The notes under the pieces: model-generated
The model's input: the letters and a program-made list of their open reading frames with translations, nothing else
What the model was told of the DNA's origin: nothing
Database searches by the model: none
Translations under genes and position numbers: made by a program
Assembly (NCBI RefSeq): GCF_038404985.1
Contig: NZ_JBBKBA010000004.1
Span: 186,001 to 250,000, forward strand
DNA: 64,000 nucleotides
Origin: Ferrovibrio sp. MS7
Lineage (GTDB): Bacteria > Pseudomonadota > Alphaproteobacteria > Ferrovibrionales > Ferrovibrionaceae
Direction of reading: 5' to 3'
Shown here: positions 8,519 through 17,406 of the stretch, piece after piece
Layout: each line of letters begins with the position of its first letter
Position numbering within the stretch: the stretch's first letter is position 1

Positions 8519-11047
8519 ATGTTGGAGAAACAACACGGACCGGCCACCATTCTGCCGGAACCCAGCCGCTGGGAGCGGCTGTGGCGTGGCGCCGTGCCCA
8601 CCCTGGTGATCTCCGTGGCGCTGGCTGCCAGCTTCTACGGCCATGCCCTGTTGCGCGACCGCGCCGAGGATCGCGCTACCGCCAATCTGCGCCTCGACAC
8701 CGCCGCCATGGGCGATGCCCTGGAGGACCGCGCGGCCCGGGCGAAGCATATGTTCCAGGCGGTGACGGCTTTCTTCCACGCATCGCAGACCGTATCGGCG
8801 GAAGAATTCGCCAGCTTCGTCACACTGATCCATGCCAGCGGCAATGTGCGCGGCGTGGATTTCATCAGCTACCTGCCGGCAAATCAGATTCGCGCCGGGC
8901 AATACGCGCCGCTTTATGCCAATGGCTTCGAACTGCAGCGCCGTATCGACACCGCAACACCGGCGCTGCTGGAAATATGGCGCGAGACCATCGACCGTGC
9001 GCTGAGCAACGGCCAGGCCGTCACCATGCTGCCCCTGGGTCTGCCGGCGCAGTCCAATCCACAGCCAAACCAGGGCGTCTTGTGGGCGCGGGCAGTCTCC
9101 AGCGGTGAGCAGCCCGGCGAAATCCTCGGCGTGCTGGCGATGCAGGCCGACATCACGCAGATGGCGGCGGAGGCTTTCGAAACCTGGCGGACGCGCCATG
9201 GCATCCGGCTTTCGGCGGAAGCCACGGCTGCCATGCCTGCCGTATTCGAGCGCAATCTCGACCGTCCGGCCGAACCACGCCAGCAAGCCGGCGAAACCCT
9301 GCAACTGTTCGGCCAGGCCTGGCGGCTTGAAACCTGGGGCCTGCAGCAGAACCGGCTGAGCGGCGACGCATTGCTGGCAAAGCTGGCGCTTGGGCTTGGC
9401 GTCATCGTTAGCCTGATCCTGTTCGGTGCGTCTCTGAGCCAGAAGCGCGCCCGCATCCAGGCCGATCAGGCGCGGCGCCGCCTGATCGATGCGCTCGACA
9501 GCATGCGCGACGGCTTCGCCGTATTCGACGCCGAAGACCGCCTGCTGCTGTGGAATGGCAAATTCCTCGCCTGCCATCCCTTGACTGCCGGCCATATCCG
9601 CATCGGCCTGTATTATGGCGACCTGCTGCGCGAAGGCCTGCGGCTTGGCGAATATGCCGGCATTGACGGCGACAGCGAAGCCTGGCTCAGCGACCGCCTT
9701 GCCGCCCGCGCCGCCGAGCGGCCGGAGGAAGTGCATTTGCAGGACGGACGCTGGCTGCGCTGGATGGCCTTCCGCACCTCCGATGGCGGCAGCGCCCTGC
9801 TCTGCAGTGACGTGACCGAGGCCAAGCAGCATGAAAACCGGCTGGCCAGCCAGCTCGAAATCCTGGAGCATATGACCGGCGGCGGGCGGCTGAACGATCT
9901 GCTCGGCGAAGTGATCGGCTGGCTTGAAGGCAATCTGCCTGGCGCGCTGGCCTCGCTGCACCGCCTGGATGCCAATGGCAAACGCTTTACCTCTTCGGTC
10001 TGCGGCCAGATTCCGCCCGATTATGCCAACAGCCTGACTGGAATCGAGATTGGGCCCGACGTCGGCTCCTGCGGCACCGCCGCCTTCCGTCGCGAGATCG
10101 TGATCAGCGCTGAAATCGCCAGCGATCCGCTATGGCGCAACTACATTGGTCTTGTCGAACCTTATGGCCTCAAGTCGGTATGGTCAGTACCGATCATGGG
10201 CGACAGCGGACAGGTGCATGGCACGCTGGCGGCTTATTTCAAGCAACCGCGGCACCCAAGCGAAAGCGACCTCAAGATCCTGCGCATGGCGGCGACCATG
10301 GCGCGACTGGCACTGGAGCGCGAAGCCTATCTGGCCCGGCTGACCAATCTGGCCAAGCTGGAGGCAGTGGACCGTCTCTCCGGCGGCATCGCCCACGACT
10401 TCAACAATCTGCTGCAAGTCATCGAACAGAGCACCGCGCTGCTGCGCAAATCGCTGAATGAAGCGCGGCAACGCAATCTTGCCGACATGACCCTGGAAGC
10501 AGCCGGCAAGGGCGCGGCGCTGATCAAGCGCCTGCTGGTTTTCGCACGCGGCCAGCCGCTGCAACTCGGCGGCATCGACCTGGCGCAGACCATGCGCGAA
10601 CTGGAGCCGCTGCTGCGCCAGGCCTGCGGCGATATCGACATCACCTTCGCCCTGGAAGAGAATGTCGGCAGCTCTCATACCGACCGCATCATGCTGGAAA
10701 GCGCATTGCTCAATCTGGTGATCAATGCCCGCGACGCGATGCCCGATGGCGGCGCGCTGCGCGTCGCGCTGAAACGGCGTGAATTCGTCACCGCTGATAC
10801 TGGCCTCGGCCTCTCTCCCGGCAGTTATGCCGCGATCAGCGTCAGCGATACCGGCACCGGCATGGATGCGGAAACCCTGCGCAATGCCGTGGTGCCGTAT
10901 TTCACCACCAAGCCGGTGGGCAGCGGCAGCGGGCTGGGCTTGAGCATGGCCTATGGTTTTGCCCGCGAGAGCGGTGGTGCCTTGCAGCTCGACAGCCAGC
11001 CGGGACAAGGCACGGTAGTGACCTTGTATCTGCCGCTTAAGGCCTAA
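8519..11047 (+). CDS. CHASE-domain sensor histidine kinase
   Basis: This kinase has 842 residues. A transmembrane segment at about 20-38 is followed by a periplasmic CHASE domain, a second transmembrane segment near 285-305, a PAS-like domain, a GAF-like domain (about 445-600), then HisKA with His626 in GGIAHDFNN and an HATPase domain with N-x-x-x-N-A-R-D-A-M and G-S-G-L-G-L-S. The A-H-D-F-N-N phosphorylation box is typical of kinases that work with separate receivers. It has no receiver of its own. The ATG at 8519 has TAGGG about 9 bases upstream. The next gene, a single-domain receiver, lies only 6 bases beyond on the other strand and is the likely partner. Confidence 0.9.
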   Translation: MLEKQHGPATILPEPSRWERLWRGAVPTLVISVALAASFYGHALLRDRAEDRATANLRLDTAAMGDALEDRAARAKHMFQAVTAFFHASQTVSAEEFASFVTLIHASGNVRGVDFISYLPANQIRAGQYAPLYANGFELQRRIDTATPALLEIWRETIDRALSNGQAVTMLPLGLPAQSNPQPNQGVLWARAVSSGEQPGEILGVLAMQADITQMAAEAFETWRTRHGIRLSAEATAAMPAVFERNLDRPAEPRQQAGETLQLFGQAWRLETWGLQQNRLSGDALLAKLALGLGVIVSLILFGASLSQKRARIQADQARRRLIDALDSMRDGFAVFDAEDRLLLWNGKFLACHPLTAGHIRIGLYYGDLLREGLRLGEYAGIDGDSEAWLSDRLAARAAERPEEVHLQDGRWLRWMAFRTSDGGSALLCSDVTEAKQHENRLASQLEILEHMTGGGRLNDLLGEVIGWLEGNLPGALASLHRLDANGKRFTSSVCGQIPPDYANSLTGIEIGPDVGSCGTAAFRREIVISAEIASDPLWRNYIGLVEPYGLKSVWSVPIMGDSGQVHGTLAAYFKQPRHPSESDLKILRMAATMARLALEREAYLARLTNLAKLEAVDRLSGGIAHDFNNLLQVIEQSTALLRKSLNEARQRNLADMTLEAAGKGAALIKRLLVFARGQPLQLGGIDLAQTMRELEPLLRQACGDIDITFALEENVGSSHTDRIMLESALLNLVINARDAMPDGGALRVALKRREFVTADTGLGLSPGSYAAISVSDTGTGMDAETLRNAVVPYFTTKPVGSGSGLGLSMAYGFARESGGALQLDSQPGQGTVVTLYLPLKA

Positions 11048-11053
11048 GATTAG

Positions 11054-11425
11054 TCAGGGCTTGAGCACTGTTGCCAGGGTATCCACCAGCGTCTCGCCGG
11101 TGAACGGCTTGGAAAGCACCGCATCAGCGCCGAAAGTGCTGGCGAATTGCAGGAAATCCTGGTTGCCGCGACGGCCACCGCCAGACATGGCGATCACCCG
11201 GATGCCTGGCGCCAGGGCGCGCACGGCGCGGATCAATTCCAGCCCGTCCATGTCCGGCATCAGGATATCGGTGATCACCGCATCAAAATCGCCCTGCTGG
11301 CGCAGCAGCTCCACCGCTTTGCGGCCGTCGGCGAAATTTTCCACCATGTGGCCATAGGCTTCCAGCGTCATCCGCAGGCTGCGACAGACGAGTTCGTCAT
11401 CCTCTACGAGCAGAATGCGAGCCAC
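11054..11425 (-). CDS. Single-domain response regulator (receiver only)
   Basis: This is a 123-residue CheY-like receiver without an output domain. The acidic pair Asp9-Asp10, phospho-acceptor Asp53 in I-T-D-I-L-M-P-D-M-D-G, Ser81 and Lys106 are all present, so it should be phosphorylatable. It converges tail to tail with the CHASE kinase and would be made from its own promoter. Such proteins act by docking on another protein or as phosphate relays or sinks. A partner for the CHASE kinase (which lacks a receiver) is the simplest reading. Confidence 0.92.
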   Translation of the reverse strand: MARILLVEDDELVCRSLRMTLEAYGHMVENFADGRKAVELLRQQGDFDAVITDILMPDMDGLELIRAVRALAPGIRVIAMSGGGRRGNQDFLQFASTFGADAVLSKPFTGETLVDTLATVLKP

Positions 11426-11526
11426 GTGCGTTTCCCCGAACCAGGCAACTTAAAATCCGCCCTTAAGCTATACCAGCCACCGGGTGTCGGCTAGCGGCTA
11501 GAGCATGATGACATCCTATTGATGCC

Positions 11527-12090
11527 CTAATCATAGCGGATGGCGAGGACTTCCAGGCTTTCGCGGCCCGTGGGCGTGCGCATTTCCACCGTGTCGCCAA
11601 CCCGCGCCTTCAGCAGCGCGCGGGCCACCGGCGACACCCAGCTTATCTCACCCTGTTCGATCCGTGCTTCATCGACGCCGACGATACGCACCGTGCGTTC
11701 CACATCCTGTTCGTCGACATAGGTGACGGTGGCGCCGAAGAAAACCTGGTCGCGGTTCTTCTGCAACGCGGGATCGACCGGCTCGGCGATTTCCAGCCGC
11801 TTGAGCAGGAAACGGATGCGGCGGTCGATTTCGCGCAGCCGGCGCTTGCCATAGATGTAATCACCATTCTCCGAGCGGTCGCCATTGCCCGCCGCCCAGG
11901 ACACCACCTCGACGACCTTGGGTCGTTCCACCGAGCGCAATTGCTTCAGCTCGGCGCGCATGCGCTCCAGGCCTTCCAGCGTGATGTAGTTTTTCGCACC
12001 CTTGGGCAGCGCCGGGCCGGCCGCCGCATCGTCTTCGGCGTCGTCGCCGGCGGACTCCCCGTCGGATTCCTTGGTGAAGGCCTTGCTCAT
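11527..12090 (-). CDS. greB: Transcription elongation factor GreB
   Basis: This GreA/GreB-family protein rescues backtracked RNA polymerase by stimulating transcript cleavage through the secondary channel. The N-terminal coiled coil has the acidic tip in G-D-R-S-E-N-G-D-Y, and the C-terminal FKBP-like domain ends with R-x-S-L-E-V-L. At 187 residues it is longer than usual because of an acidic, Asp/Ala-rich extension of about 25 residues before the coiled coil. The ATG at 12090 begins M-S-K-A-F-T-K-E, and AGGGGAAG lies upstream. An in-frame start exists further up, but the added residues look untranslated. It lies next to tRNA-His. Confidence 0.9.
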   Translation of the reverse strand: MSKAFTKESDGESAGDDAEDDAAAGPALPKGAKNYITLEGLERMRAELKQLRSVERPKVVEVVSWAAGNGDRSENGDYIYGKRRLREIDRRIRFLLKRLEIAEPVDPALQKNRDQVFFGATVTYVDEQDVERTVRIVGVDEARIEQGEISWVSPVARALLKARVGDTVEMRTPTGRESLEVLAIRYD

Positions 12091-12160
12091 GCCGCCGGCT
12101 TCCCCTGGCGCCGGGCCGAAACCCGGACGCCTCCGATTCACTTAAGTATTTGAGAAAATT

Positions 12161-12238
12161 TGGGGCGAGAGACGGGACTTGAACCCGCGACCCCCAGAGC
12201 CACAATCTGGTGCTCTAACCAACTGAGCTACTCCCGCC
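12161..12238 (-). tRNA. tRNA-His (GTG), with encoded G-1 and CCA
   Basis: The minus strand folds as a complete cloverleaf. The acceptor GCGGGAG pairs with CTCTCGC, and an extra 5' G faces C73, the hallmark of tRNA-His. The anticodon loop TTGTGGC gives anticodon GTG. The D arm is AGCTCAGTTGGTTAGAGC and the T loop contains GGTTCAAGTCC. The terminal CCA is encoded at 12161-12163. Confidence 0.97.
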
Positions 12239-12250
12239 GCAATGGGCGCC

Positions 12251-12279
12251 TTATTAAACAAGGCCTTGGCCCAGGTCAA
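12251..12279 (-). promoter_or_regulatory. Promoter of tRNA-His
   Basis: On the minus strand TTGACC (12274-12279) and TAATAA (12251-12256) are separated by exactly 17 bases. This places the start a few bases before the tRNA 5' end. Confidence 0.7.
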
Positions 12280-12368
12280 GGCCAGCGGGGCGACAACCGC
12301 GTGGATTGTGTAAGTTGTTGTTCTAGCAGTGCGAGCGGGTGATTTTCTTGCTCTGGGGGCGGGAACCC

Positions 12369-12398
12369 GCCAGAATTCCCGCATGACGGAATTCTGGC
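12369..12398 (+). promoter_or_regulatory. Perfect 11-base inverted repeat with the start codon in its loop
   Basis: GCCAGAATTCC at 12369-12379 and GGAATTCTGGC at 12388-12398 are perfect complements around an 8-base loop that contains the ATG of the next gene. A second GC-rich stem (GGCGG/CCGCC, 12358-12371) abuts it. In mRNA this would place the start codon in a hairpin loop. No clear Shine-Dalgarno sequence is seen. Confidence 0.5.
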
Positions 12399-12877
12399 TG
12401 ATCCTCGCCGCGCTGCTCATTGGCATCCCCGGCGCCCTCTTCATCGTGATGCAAATCAACGCCGCCCATCGCCGCCAGGTCATGGCCTATGAGTGGAACT
12501 CGGCCGAAGTGATCCGGCGCGGGCAACGCCTGGACCAGCTCGAAAAGCTGACCAAGGACGCGCAGAAGAAGATCGCGGAGCTGACCAAGGAGAATTTCGA
12601 GCTGCGCGCCCAGGTCGCCAAGCTGGAACGCCTGGCCACCGCCGCGATCCAGGCCCCCGCCCCCGACGACAAGACCTTCAGCGTCGCGGTGTTCAACCAG
12701 GAAGTCCGCCGTGCCCATATGATGGGCCAGAAGCACCGCAACCTCGACGATAAATGGGCCGAGATCAATTACGAGGACGTGAGCGCCGCCAACGAGGACG
12801 CGGTGCGCAAGAAGATGCTGCGCAAATATCCGCCGGAGCGCGGCTTCGTGATCGAGAGCGTTACGCTGAAACGCTGA
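12383..12877 (+). CDS. Conserved membrane-anchored coiled-coil protein, function unknown
   Basis: This 164-residue protein has one N-terminal transmembrane helix (about residues 4-24), then a charged coiled coil (about 45-90, rich in Glu, Lys and Leu heptads), then a small C-terminal domain ending K-Y-P-P-E-R-G-F-V-I-E-S-V. I do not recognise the family. The topology suggests a cytoplasmic coiled coil tethered to the inner membrane. The ATG at 12383 begins right at the hydrophobic helix; the frame extends to a TTG at 12329, but those residues look non-coding. Its last 17 bases overlap the last bases of the convergent gene at 12861. Confidence 0.7.
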   Translation: MTEFWLILAALLIGIPGALFIVMQINAAHRRQVMAYEWNSAEVIRRGQRLDQLEKLTKDAQKKIAELTKENFELRAQVAKLERLATAAIQAPAPDDKTFSVAVFNQEVRRAHMMGQKHRNLDDKWAEINYEDVSAANEDAVRKKMLRKYPPERGFVIESVTLKR

Positions 12878-13658
12878 GATCGCTGCTGGCGAAGACGCGC
12901 AATTCCAACGCGGCCTGATTATCGATCTCGCCGAGCGGTGCCAGGTTCCAGCCCCATTCCTTCTCCGCCACCGGCGGCGTGATGTCGAACAAAGCCGATT
13001 CCGACATCACCACCTCGCCGGCACGATTGCGGAAGATGCGGCGCTGCTCGCTGACCAGACCGACCCGGCAATCGAGTTGCCGCAAGCCGGCGAGATGTGC
13101 CGCAACAATGCGGCGGCCATAAGCCTGGCGGGTGGCGAAGGACTGCCCTGCCCGCTCCAGCTTCTCCAGCGGCAGCAACGGCAGTTGCGATAGCAGATTG
13201 AGCGACAGTACCAGACCCGGCTTGTCCGCATCCAAACCCAGCAGCGCAGCAGGCTGCGGCTCGGGCAGCGGCTTGCCTACGCGCCATTCAAGCATCATGG
13301 GCGCCAGGCCGGAAACATCGAACAGCCGCGCCTCGACATTGGGATAGCGCTTCAGCCGCCAGAGCTGCATCGGCAGCCAGGCGATATCGGCCAGCAGCAC
13401 GCGGTCGAATTTCGCAGCCAAGGCGGCGAGCGGCAGGTCGTCCAGCAGCCCGGCGCCGAGCACCCAGGCGGTGCCGCCCTGTGGTTGGCCTGCCAGCAGG
13501 CTTTCGACGAAGGCGCGGGTTTCGGCATGATGCGGCGCCCAGGCCTTGGCGCAGCGGCGCGAGCGCGACCACAGGCCAACCTGGGCGCGGCCATAGCCCA
13601 GCCGCCGCGCCGCCGGCTCGCAGCGCACCAGACTATTGAGCAGCAATTCCGCCAGCAT
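12861..13658 (-). CDS. Putative SAM-dependent methyltransferase-like protein
   Basis: This 265-residue soluble protein shows a Rossmann-type nucleotide-binding pattern: V-L-G-A-G-L-L-D-D near residue 67, then an acidic residue after a beta strand in L-L-A-D-I. That pattern suggests an S-adenosylmethionine methyltransferase fold, but no specific family motif is recognised. It starts 3 bases after the hydantoinase B stop and is therefore the last gene of the long catabolic operon, though it may have no role in that pathway. Its 3' end overlaps the convergent coiled-coil gene by 17 bases. Confidence 0.6.
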   Translation of the reverse strand: MLAELLLNSLVRCEPAARRLGYGRAQVGLWSRSRRCAKAWAPHHAETRAFVESLLAGQPQGGTAWVLGAGLLDDLPLAALAAKFDRVLLADIAWLPMQLWRLKRYPNVEARLFDVSGLAPMMLEWRVGKPLPEPQPAALLGLDADKPGLVLSLNLLSQLPLLPLEKLERAGQSFATRQAYGRRIVAAHLAGLRQLDCRVGLVSEQRRIFRNRAGEVVMSESALFDITPPVAEKEWGWNLAPLGEIDNQAALELRVFASSDLSVSA

Positions 13659-13661
13659 GGC

Positions 13662-15347
13662 TTATTCGGCAGCGGCCCGCCGCCCGAACCGCGCCACGGC
13701 CTGCTCGCGCGTGTAATAGCCGCGCGCGATATCGCGCTCGATGGCAGCGGCATCGCGGGCGGCCGGATCGCCATAGCCGCCGCCACCTGGCGTGGAGACA
13801 CGCACGCGGTCGCCGACCTTGATGGCGATATCCTGATCCTTGGAAAGATGCGGCGGCACATATTTGCCGCTGTTGTCGCGCTCGATCAACACGGTGTTGA
13901 GGCCGCCATCCTCGCCGCCCAGCACGCCACGCGGCCCCGTCCGGCCATGGTCCATCACCATCGATGCCCGCGCCTCGCCGCGCCGCAGCCGGATGGTGTA
14001 ATTGACGCCGAAGCCACCACGATACTTGCCGGCACCGCCCGAGCCTTCATGCAGCGAGTATTCCTCGAACAGCACCGGGTAATACTGCTCCATCACCTCG
14101 ATCGGCGTGGTCTTGGAAATGCCGATGGTGGAACAGCCGTTGCTGATGCCATCACCGCCATGCCAGCCGCCATAGCCGCCGCCGGAAATCACATACATGA
14201 CATAGGAACGATTGCGCGCCGGATCGAAACCGCCGAGCGCGAGATTGCCGGATGTGCCGGCGGGAGCCGCGAACAGCTTATCCGGCATCGCCTGCACCAG
14301 CGCATTGAACACCGCCTCCGCGATGCGCTGGCTGACTTCCGCCGCGCAGCCCGAAACCGGGCGCGGATACTTGGCATAGAGGAAGGTGCCTTCCGGATCC
14401 TTGATCTTCAGCGGCTCGAAGGTGCCGGCATTGATCGGCACATCGGGGAAGATATGCTTCACCGCCAGATAGACCGACGACTTGGTGGTGGCCAGCACCG
14501 AATTCATCGGCCCCTTGCAGGGCGGGCTGGACCCGGTCATGTCGAAGTGCAGTTCGTCGCCCTGCTTGGTCACGGCCATCTCGATATGCAGCGGCTCGTC
14601 CACCACGCCATCGGAATCAACCACCGCCGAACCGCGATAGACGCCATCGGGAATGGCGCGGATGCGGGCGCGCATCTGCTGCGAGGCGCGCGCCTTCAAT
14701 TCGGTAATCGCCGCTTCCACCGTGTCGGCGCCATAGCGGTCGAGCAAAGCGGTCAGCCGTTTTTCGCCAATCGAGAGGGCCGCGGCCTGGGCCTTGATGT
14801 CGCCGATGCGCTGATCGGCGATGCGGATATTGCTGAGGATGATGGACAGGATTTCCTCATCCAGCACACCCTGCTTGTAGAGCTTCACCGGCGGCAGCCG
14901 CAGTCCTTCCTGCTCCACTTCGGTGGCATTGGCCGAGAAGCCGCCCGGCACCATGCCGCCGGTATCCGGCCAATGGCCGGTATTGGCCAGCCAGGAAAAC
15001 AGCTTGCCACGATAGAAGAACGGCTTGACGAATTTCACATCCATCAGATGCGTGCCGCCGAGATACGGATCGTTGACGATATAGATATCGCCAGGCTGCG
15101 GGCTGCGCGCCCGCTCGATCACGGCTTGCGTCGAGAATTGCATGGTGCCGACGAAAACCGGCAGGCCGAGATCGCCCTGGGCAATCAGTTCGCCAGTATC
15201 GCGGTGATAGATGCCATCGGAACGGTCCAGCGCTTCCGAGATCACCGGCGAGAAGGCCGCGCGGCAGAAGGCCAGATCCATCTCGTTGCAGACCTGCTGC
15301 AAGCCGTTCTGGATCACGACAAGAGTTACGGGATCGAGCTTTGTCAT
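13662..15347 (-). CDS. hyuB: Hydantoinase/oxoprolinase family, subunit B
   Basis: This is the B subunit (561 residues) of an ATP-dependent amidohydrolase of the hydantoinase / 5-oxoprolinase / acetone-carboxylase superfamily. Characteristic stretches are A-F-S-P-V-I-S-E-A-L-D near the start, N-D-P-Y-x-G-G-T-H-L-x-D, and the late G-G-x-G-x-Y-R-G-G-x-G. The A subunit starts just upstream and shares an ATGA overlap with this gene. The pair opens a cyclic amide (lactam, hydantoin or oxoproline) using ATP. In this operon the substrate would be the reduced heterocyclic ring; that is inference. The frame continues upstream of 15347, but the homologous region begins at M-T-K-L-D-P. Confidence 0.92.
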   Translation of the reverse strand: MTKLDPVTLVVIQNGLQQVCNEMDLAFCRAAFSPVISEALDRSDGIYHRDTGELIAQGDLGLPVFVGTMQFSTQAVIERARSPQPGDIYIVNDPYLGGTHLMDVKFVKPFFYRGKLFSWLANTGHWPDTGGMVPGGFSANATEVEQEGLRLPPVKLYKQGVLDEEILSIILSNIRIADQRIGDIKAQAAALSIGEKRLTALLDRYGADTVEAAITELKARASQQMRARIRAIPDGVYRGSAVVDSDGVVDEPLHIEMAVTKQGDELHFDMTGSSPPCKGPMNSVLATTKSSVYLAVKHIFPDVPINAGTFEPLKIKDPEGTFLYAKYPRPVSGCAAEVSQRIAEAVFNALVQAMPDKLFAAPAGTSGNLALGGFDPARNRSYVMYVISGGGYGGWHGGDGISNGCSTIGISKTTPIEVMEQYYPVLFEEYSLHEGSGGAGKYRGGFGVNYTIRLRRGEARASMVMDHGRTGPRGVLGGEDGGLNTVLIERDNSGKYVPPHLSKDQDIAIKVGDRVRVSTPGGGGYGDPAARDAAAIERDIARGYYTREQAVARFGRRAAAE

Positions 15348-17380
15348 GGCGTCACCGAAACGATCAGATTGCCGAGAGCATCGACATGCACGCTGTTGCC
15401 AGGATCGATCACCACCGTGGTGTCGAGTTGTTCGCAAATTGCCGGGCCGGCGAAAGTCACCCCGCGCGGCAGGCGTTCGCGGTCATAGACCGGCGTATCC
15501 TGCCAGCCGCCGGCATCATACCACACCTTGCGCATGCCCTTGCGGGCACCGGCAACATCGGCGGCGGGCGCTGCCGCCAGCAGGCGATCCAGCGTCAATT
15601 GCGGGCGGCGGCCGATCACGGCGGTATGCAGGTTCACCAGTTGGGCGCGGATTTCTGGCAGTTCGACCTCGAAACGCTGCCAATAGGCGGCCTCGAACGC
15701 GGCCTGCAATTCCGCCGGGGTGATATCAAGGCTCGGCACTGGCACGGTGAGCAGATGGCTCTGGCCCTGGAACTGCATGTCGGCGGTATGCAGCACCTGG
15801 ATTTCCTCCACCGCCACGCCGTCGCGGGCGATGGTGTCGCGGCCTTCCTGGATCTGCTGCTGCAACACGGTTTTCACCAAGCCCGGATCCAGGGCGGCAA
15901 CCGGCCGGTTCACCGTGCGCACATAATCATGGCGCAGATCGGCGACGACGCAGCCCAGCGCATTGGTGATGCCCGGCCGCGCCGGGATCAGCAGTTTCGG
16001 GATGCCGAGTTCGAGCGCCAGGGCTGCAGCATGCAACGGCCCGGCGCCACCGAAGGCAAACAGCGCGAAGTCGCGCGGATCATGGCCACGGCTCAAAGAT
16101 ACCATGCGGATGGCATTGGCCATCTTGTCGTTGGCGATGCGCAACACCGCCGCCGCCGCTCCCTCTGCGTCGAGCCCCAGCGGCTTGCCCAAGCCAGCCA
16201 TGGCGGCGCGCACGTCATCCAGCGAGACTTTGTTATCGACCGAGAGCAGGCCATCGGGATTGAGCCGGCCGAGCACCAGGTTGGCATCGGTGATGGTGGG
16301 CCGCGTGCCGCCACGCCCGTAGCAGATCGGCCCGGGCCGCGCGCCGGCACTTTCCGGGCCGACCTGCAACATGCCGGCCTCGTTGATGAAGGCGAGCGAG
16401 CCGCCACCGGCGCCGATGGTATGCACATCCACCATCGGCACATGGATCGGCATGGCATATTCGAGTTCAAGCTCGGAGGAGACCTGCGGAACGCCATCCT
16501 GAATCAAACCGACATCCGACGAGGTGCCGCCCATATCGTAGGTGATGACATTCGGCAGCCCGGCGGCGCGCGCCGTGTAGGCAGCGGCCATGACACCGGA
16601 AGCCGGCCCGGACATCACGGTATTCACGGCGGCCTCGGCGACAATGCTGGCGGCGATGGTACCGCCATTGCCCTGCATCACCAGCAGATCGCGCCCGAAG
16701 CCGCGATTTTTCAGTTCGCCATCCAGGCGCTGCATGTAGCGATGCAGCACCGGCTGCACGCTGGCATTGACGCAGGCGGTGGTGCCGCGCTCATACTCGC
16801 GGTATTCGGAGAGCAATTCATGGCCGGCGGTGACATAGCCGTTCGGCCACTCTTCGGCGGCGATTTCCAGCGCGCGCTTCTCGTGACTCTGGTTGATGTA
16901 GCTGTGCAGGAAATGGATCACCAGGGCTTCGCAACCGGCGTCTTTCAAGGTGACTACGGCGGCGCGGAACGCGGCTTCATCCAGCGGCACCACGACATTG
17001 CCATCGGCATCCATGCGTTCGGGCACTTCCAGGCGCCACTGGCGCGGCACCAGAGGCTCGAAACTGCCGGTGAGGCCATAGGGCGTCGGGCGCGTGCGGC
17101 GGCCCAATTCCAGGCTGTCGCGGAAGCCTTGCGTGGTGATCAGGCCAACCTTCGCCACCTTGCGCTCGAGCAGCGCATTGGTGGTGGTGGTGGTGCCATG
17201 GACGATGGTGGCGGTATCGGCCAGCGCGATGCCGGCCTTGTCCAATGCTGCCAGCACGCCGAAGGCCTGGTTCTCTACCGTGGTCGGCACTTTCGCCAGC
17301 GACACCAGGCCGCGCTCCGGCTCAATGCCGATCAGGTCGGTGAAGGTGCCGCCCACATCGATGCCGACGGTCCAGGCCAT
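15344..17380 (-). CDS. hyuA: Hydantoinase/oxoprolinase family, subunit A
   Basis: This is the A subunit (678 residues) of the ATP-dependent cyclic-amide hydrolase. It opens with G-I-D-V-G-G-T-F-T-D, the phosphate-binding loop of the actin/hexokinase-like ATPase fold, followed by V-H-G-T-T-T-T-T-N-A-L-L-E. It has T-Y-D-M-G-G-T-S-S-D-V and the late F-G-G-A-G-P-L-H-A. All are standard for functional HyuA proteins, which activate the amide carbonyl by phosphorylation. It begins 26 bases downstream of livF and overlaps hyuB by 4 bases, so transporter and enzyme appear co-transcribed. Confidence 0.93.
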   Translation of the reverse strand: MAWTVGIDVGGTFTDLIGIEPERGLVSLAKVPTTVENQAFGVLAALDKAGIALADTATIVHGTTTTTNALLERKVAKVGLITTQGFRDSLELGRRTRPTPYGLTGSFEPLVPRQWRLEVPERMDADGNVVVPLDEAAFRAAVVTLKDAGCEALVIHFLHSYINQSHEKRALEIAAEEWPNGYVTAGHELLSEYREYERGTTACVNASVQPVLHRYMQRLDGELKNRGFGRDLLVMQGNGGTIAASIVAEAAVNTVMSGPASGVMAAAYTARAAGLPNVITYDMGGTSSDVGLIQDGVPQVSSELELEYAMPIHVPMVDVHTIGAGGGSLAFINEAGMLQVGPESAGARPGPICYGRGGTRPTITDANLVLGRLNPDGLLSVDNKVSLDDVRAAMAGLGKPLGLDAEGAAAAVLRIANDKMANAIRMVSLSRGHDPRDFALFAFGGAGPLHAAALALELGIPKLLIPARPGITNALGCVVADLRHDYVRTVNRPVAALDPGLVKTVLQQQIQEGRDTIARDGVAVEEIQVLHTADMQFQGQSHLLTVPVPSLDITPAELQAAFEAAYWQRFEVELPEIRAQLVNLHTAVIGRRPQLTLDRLLAAAPAADVAGARKGMRKVWYDAGGWQDTPVYDRERLPRGVTFAGPAICEQLDTTVVIDPGNSVHVDALGNLIVSVTP

Positions 17381-17406
17381 GCCGCTACTCCTCAGACGGA
17401 AAGAAA

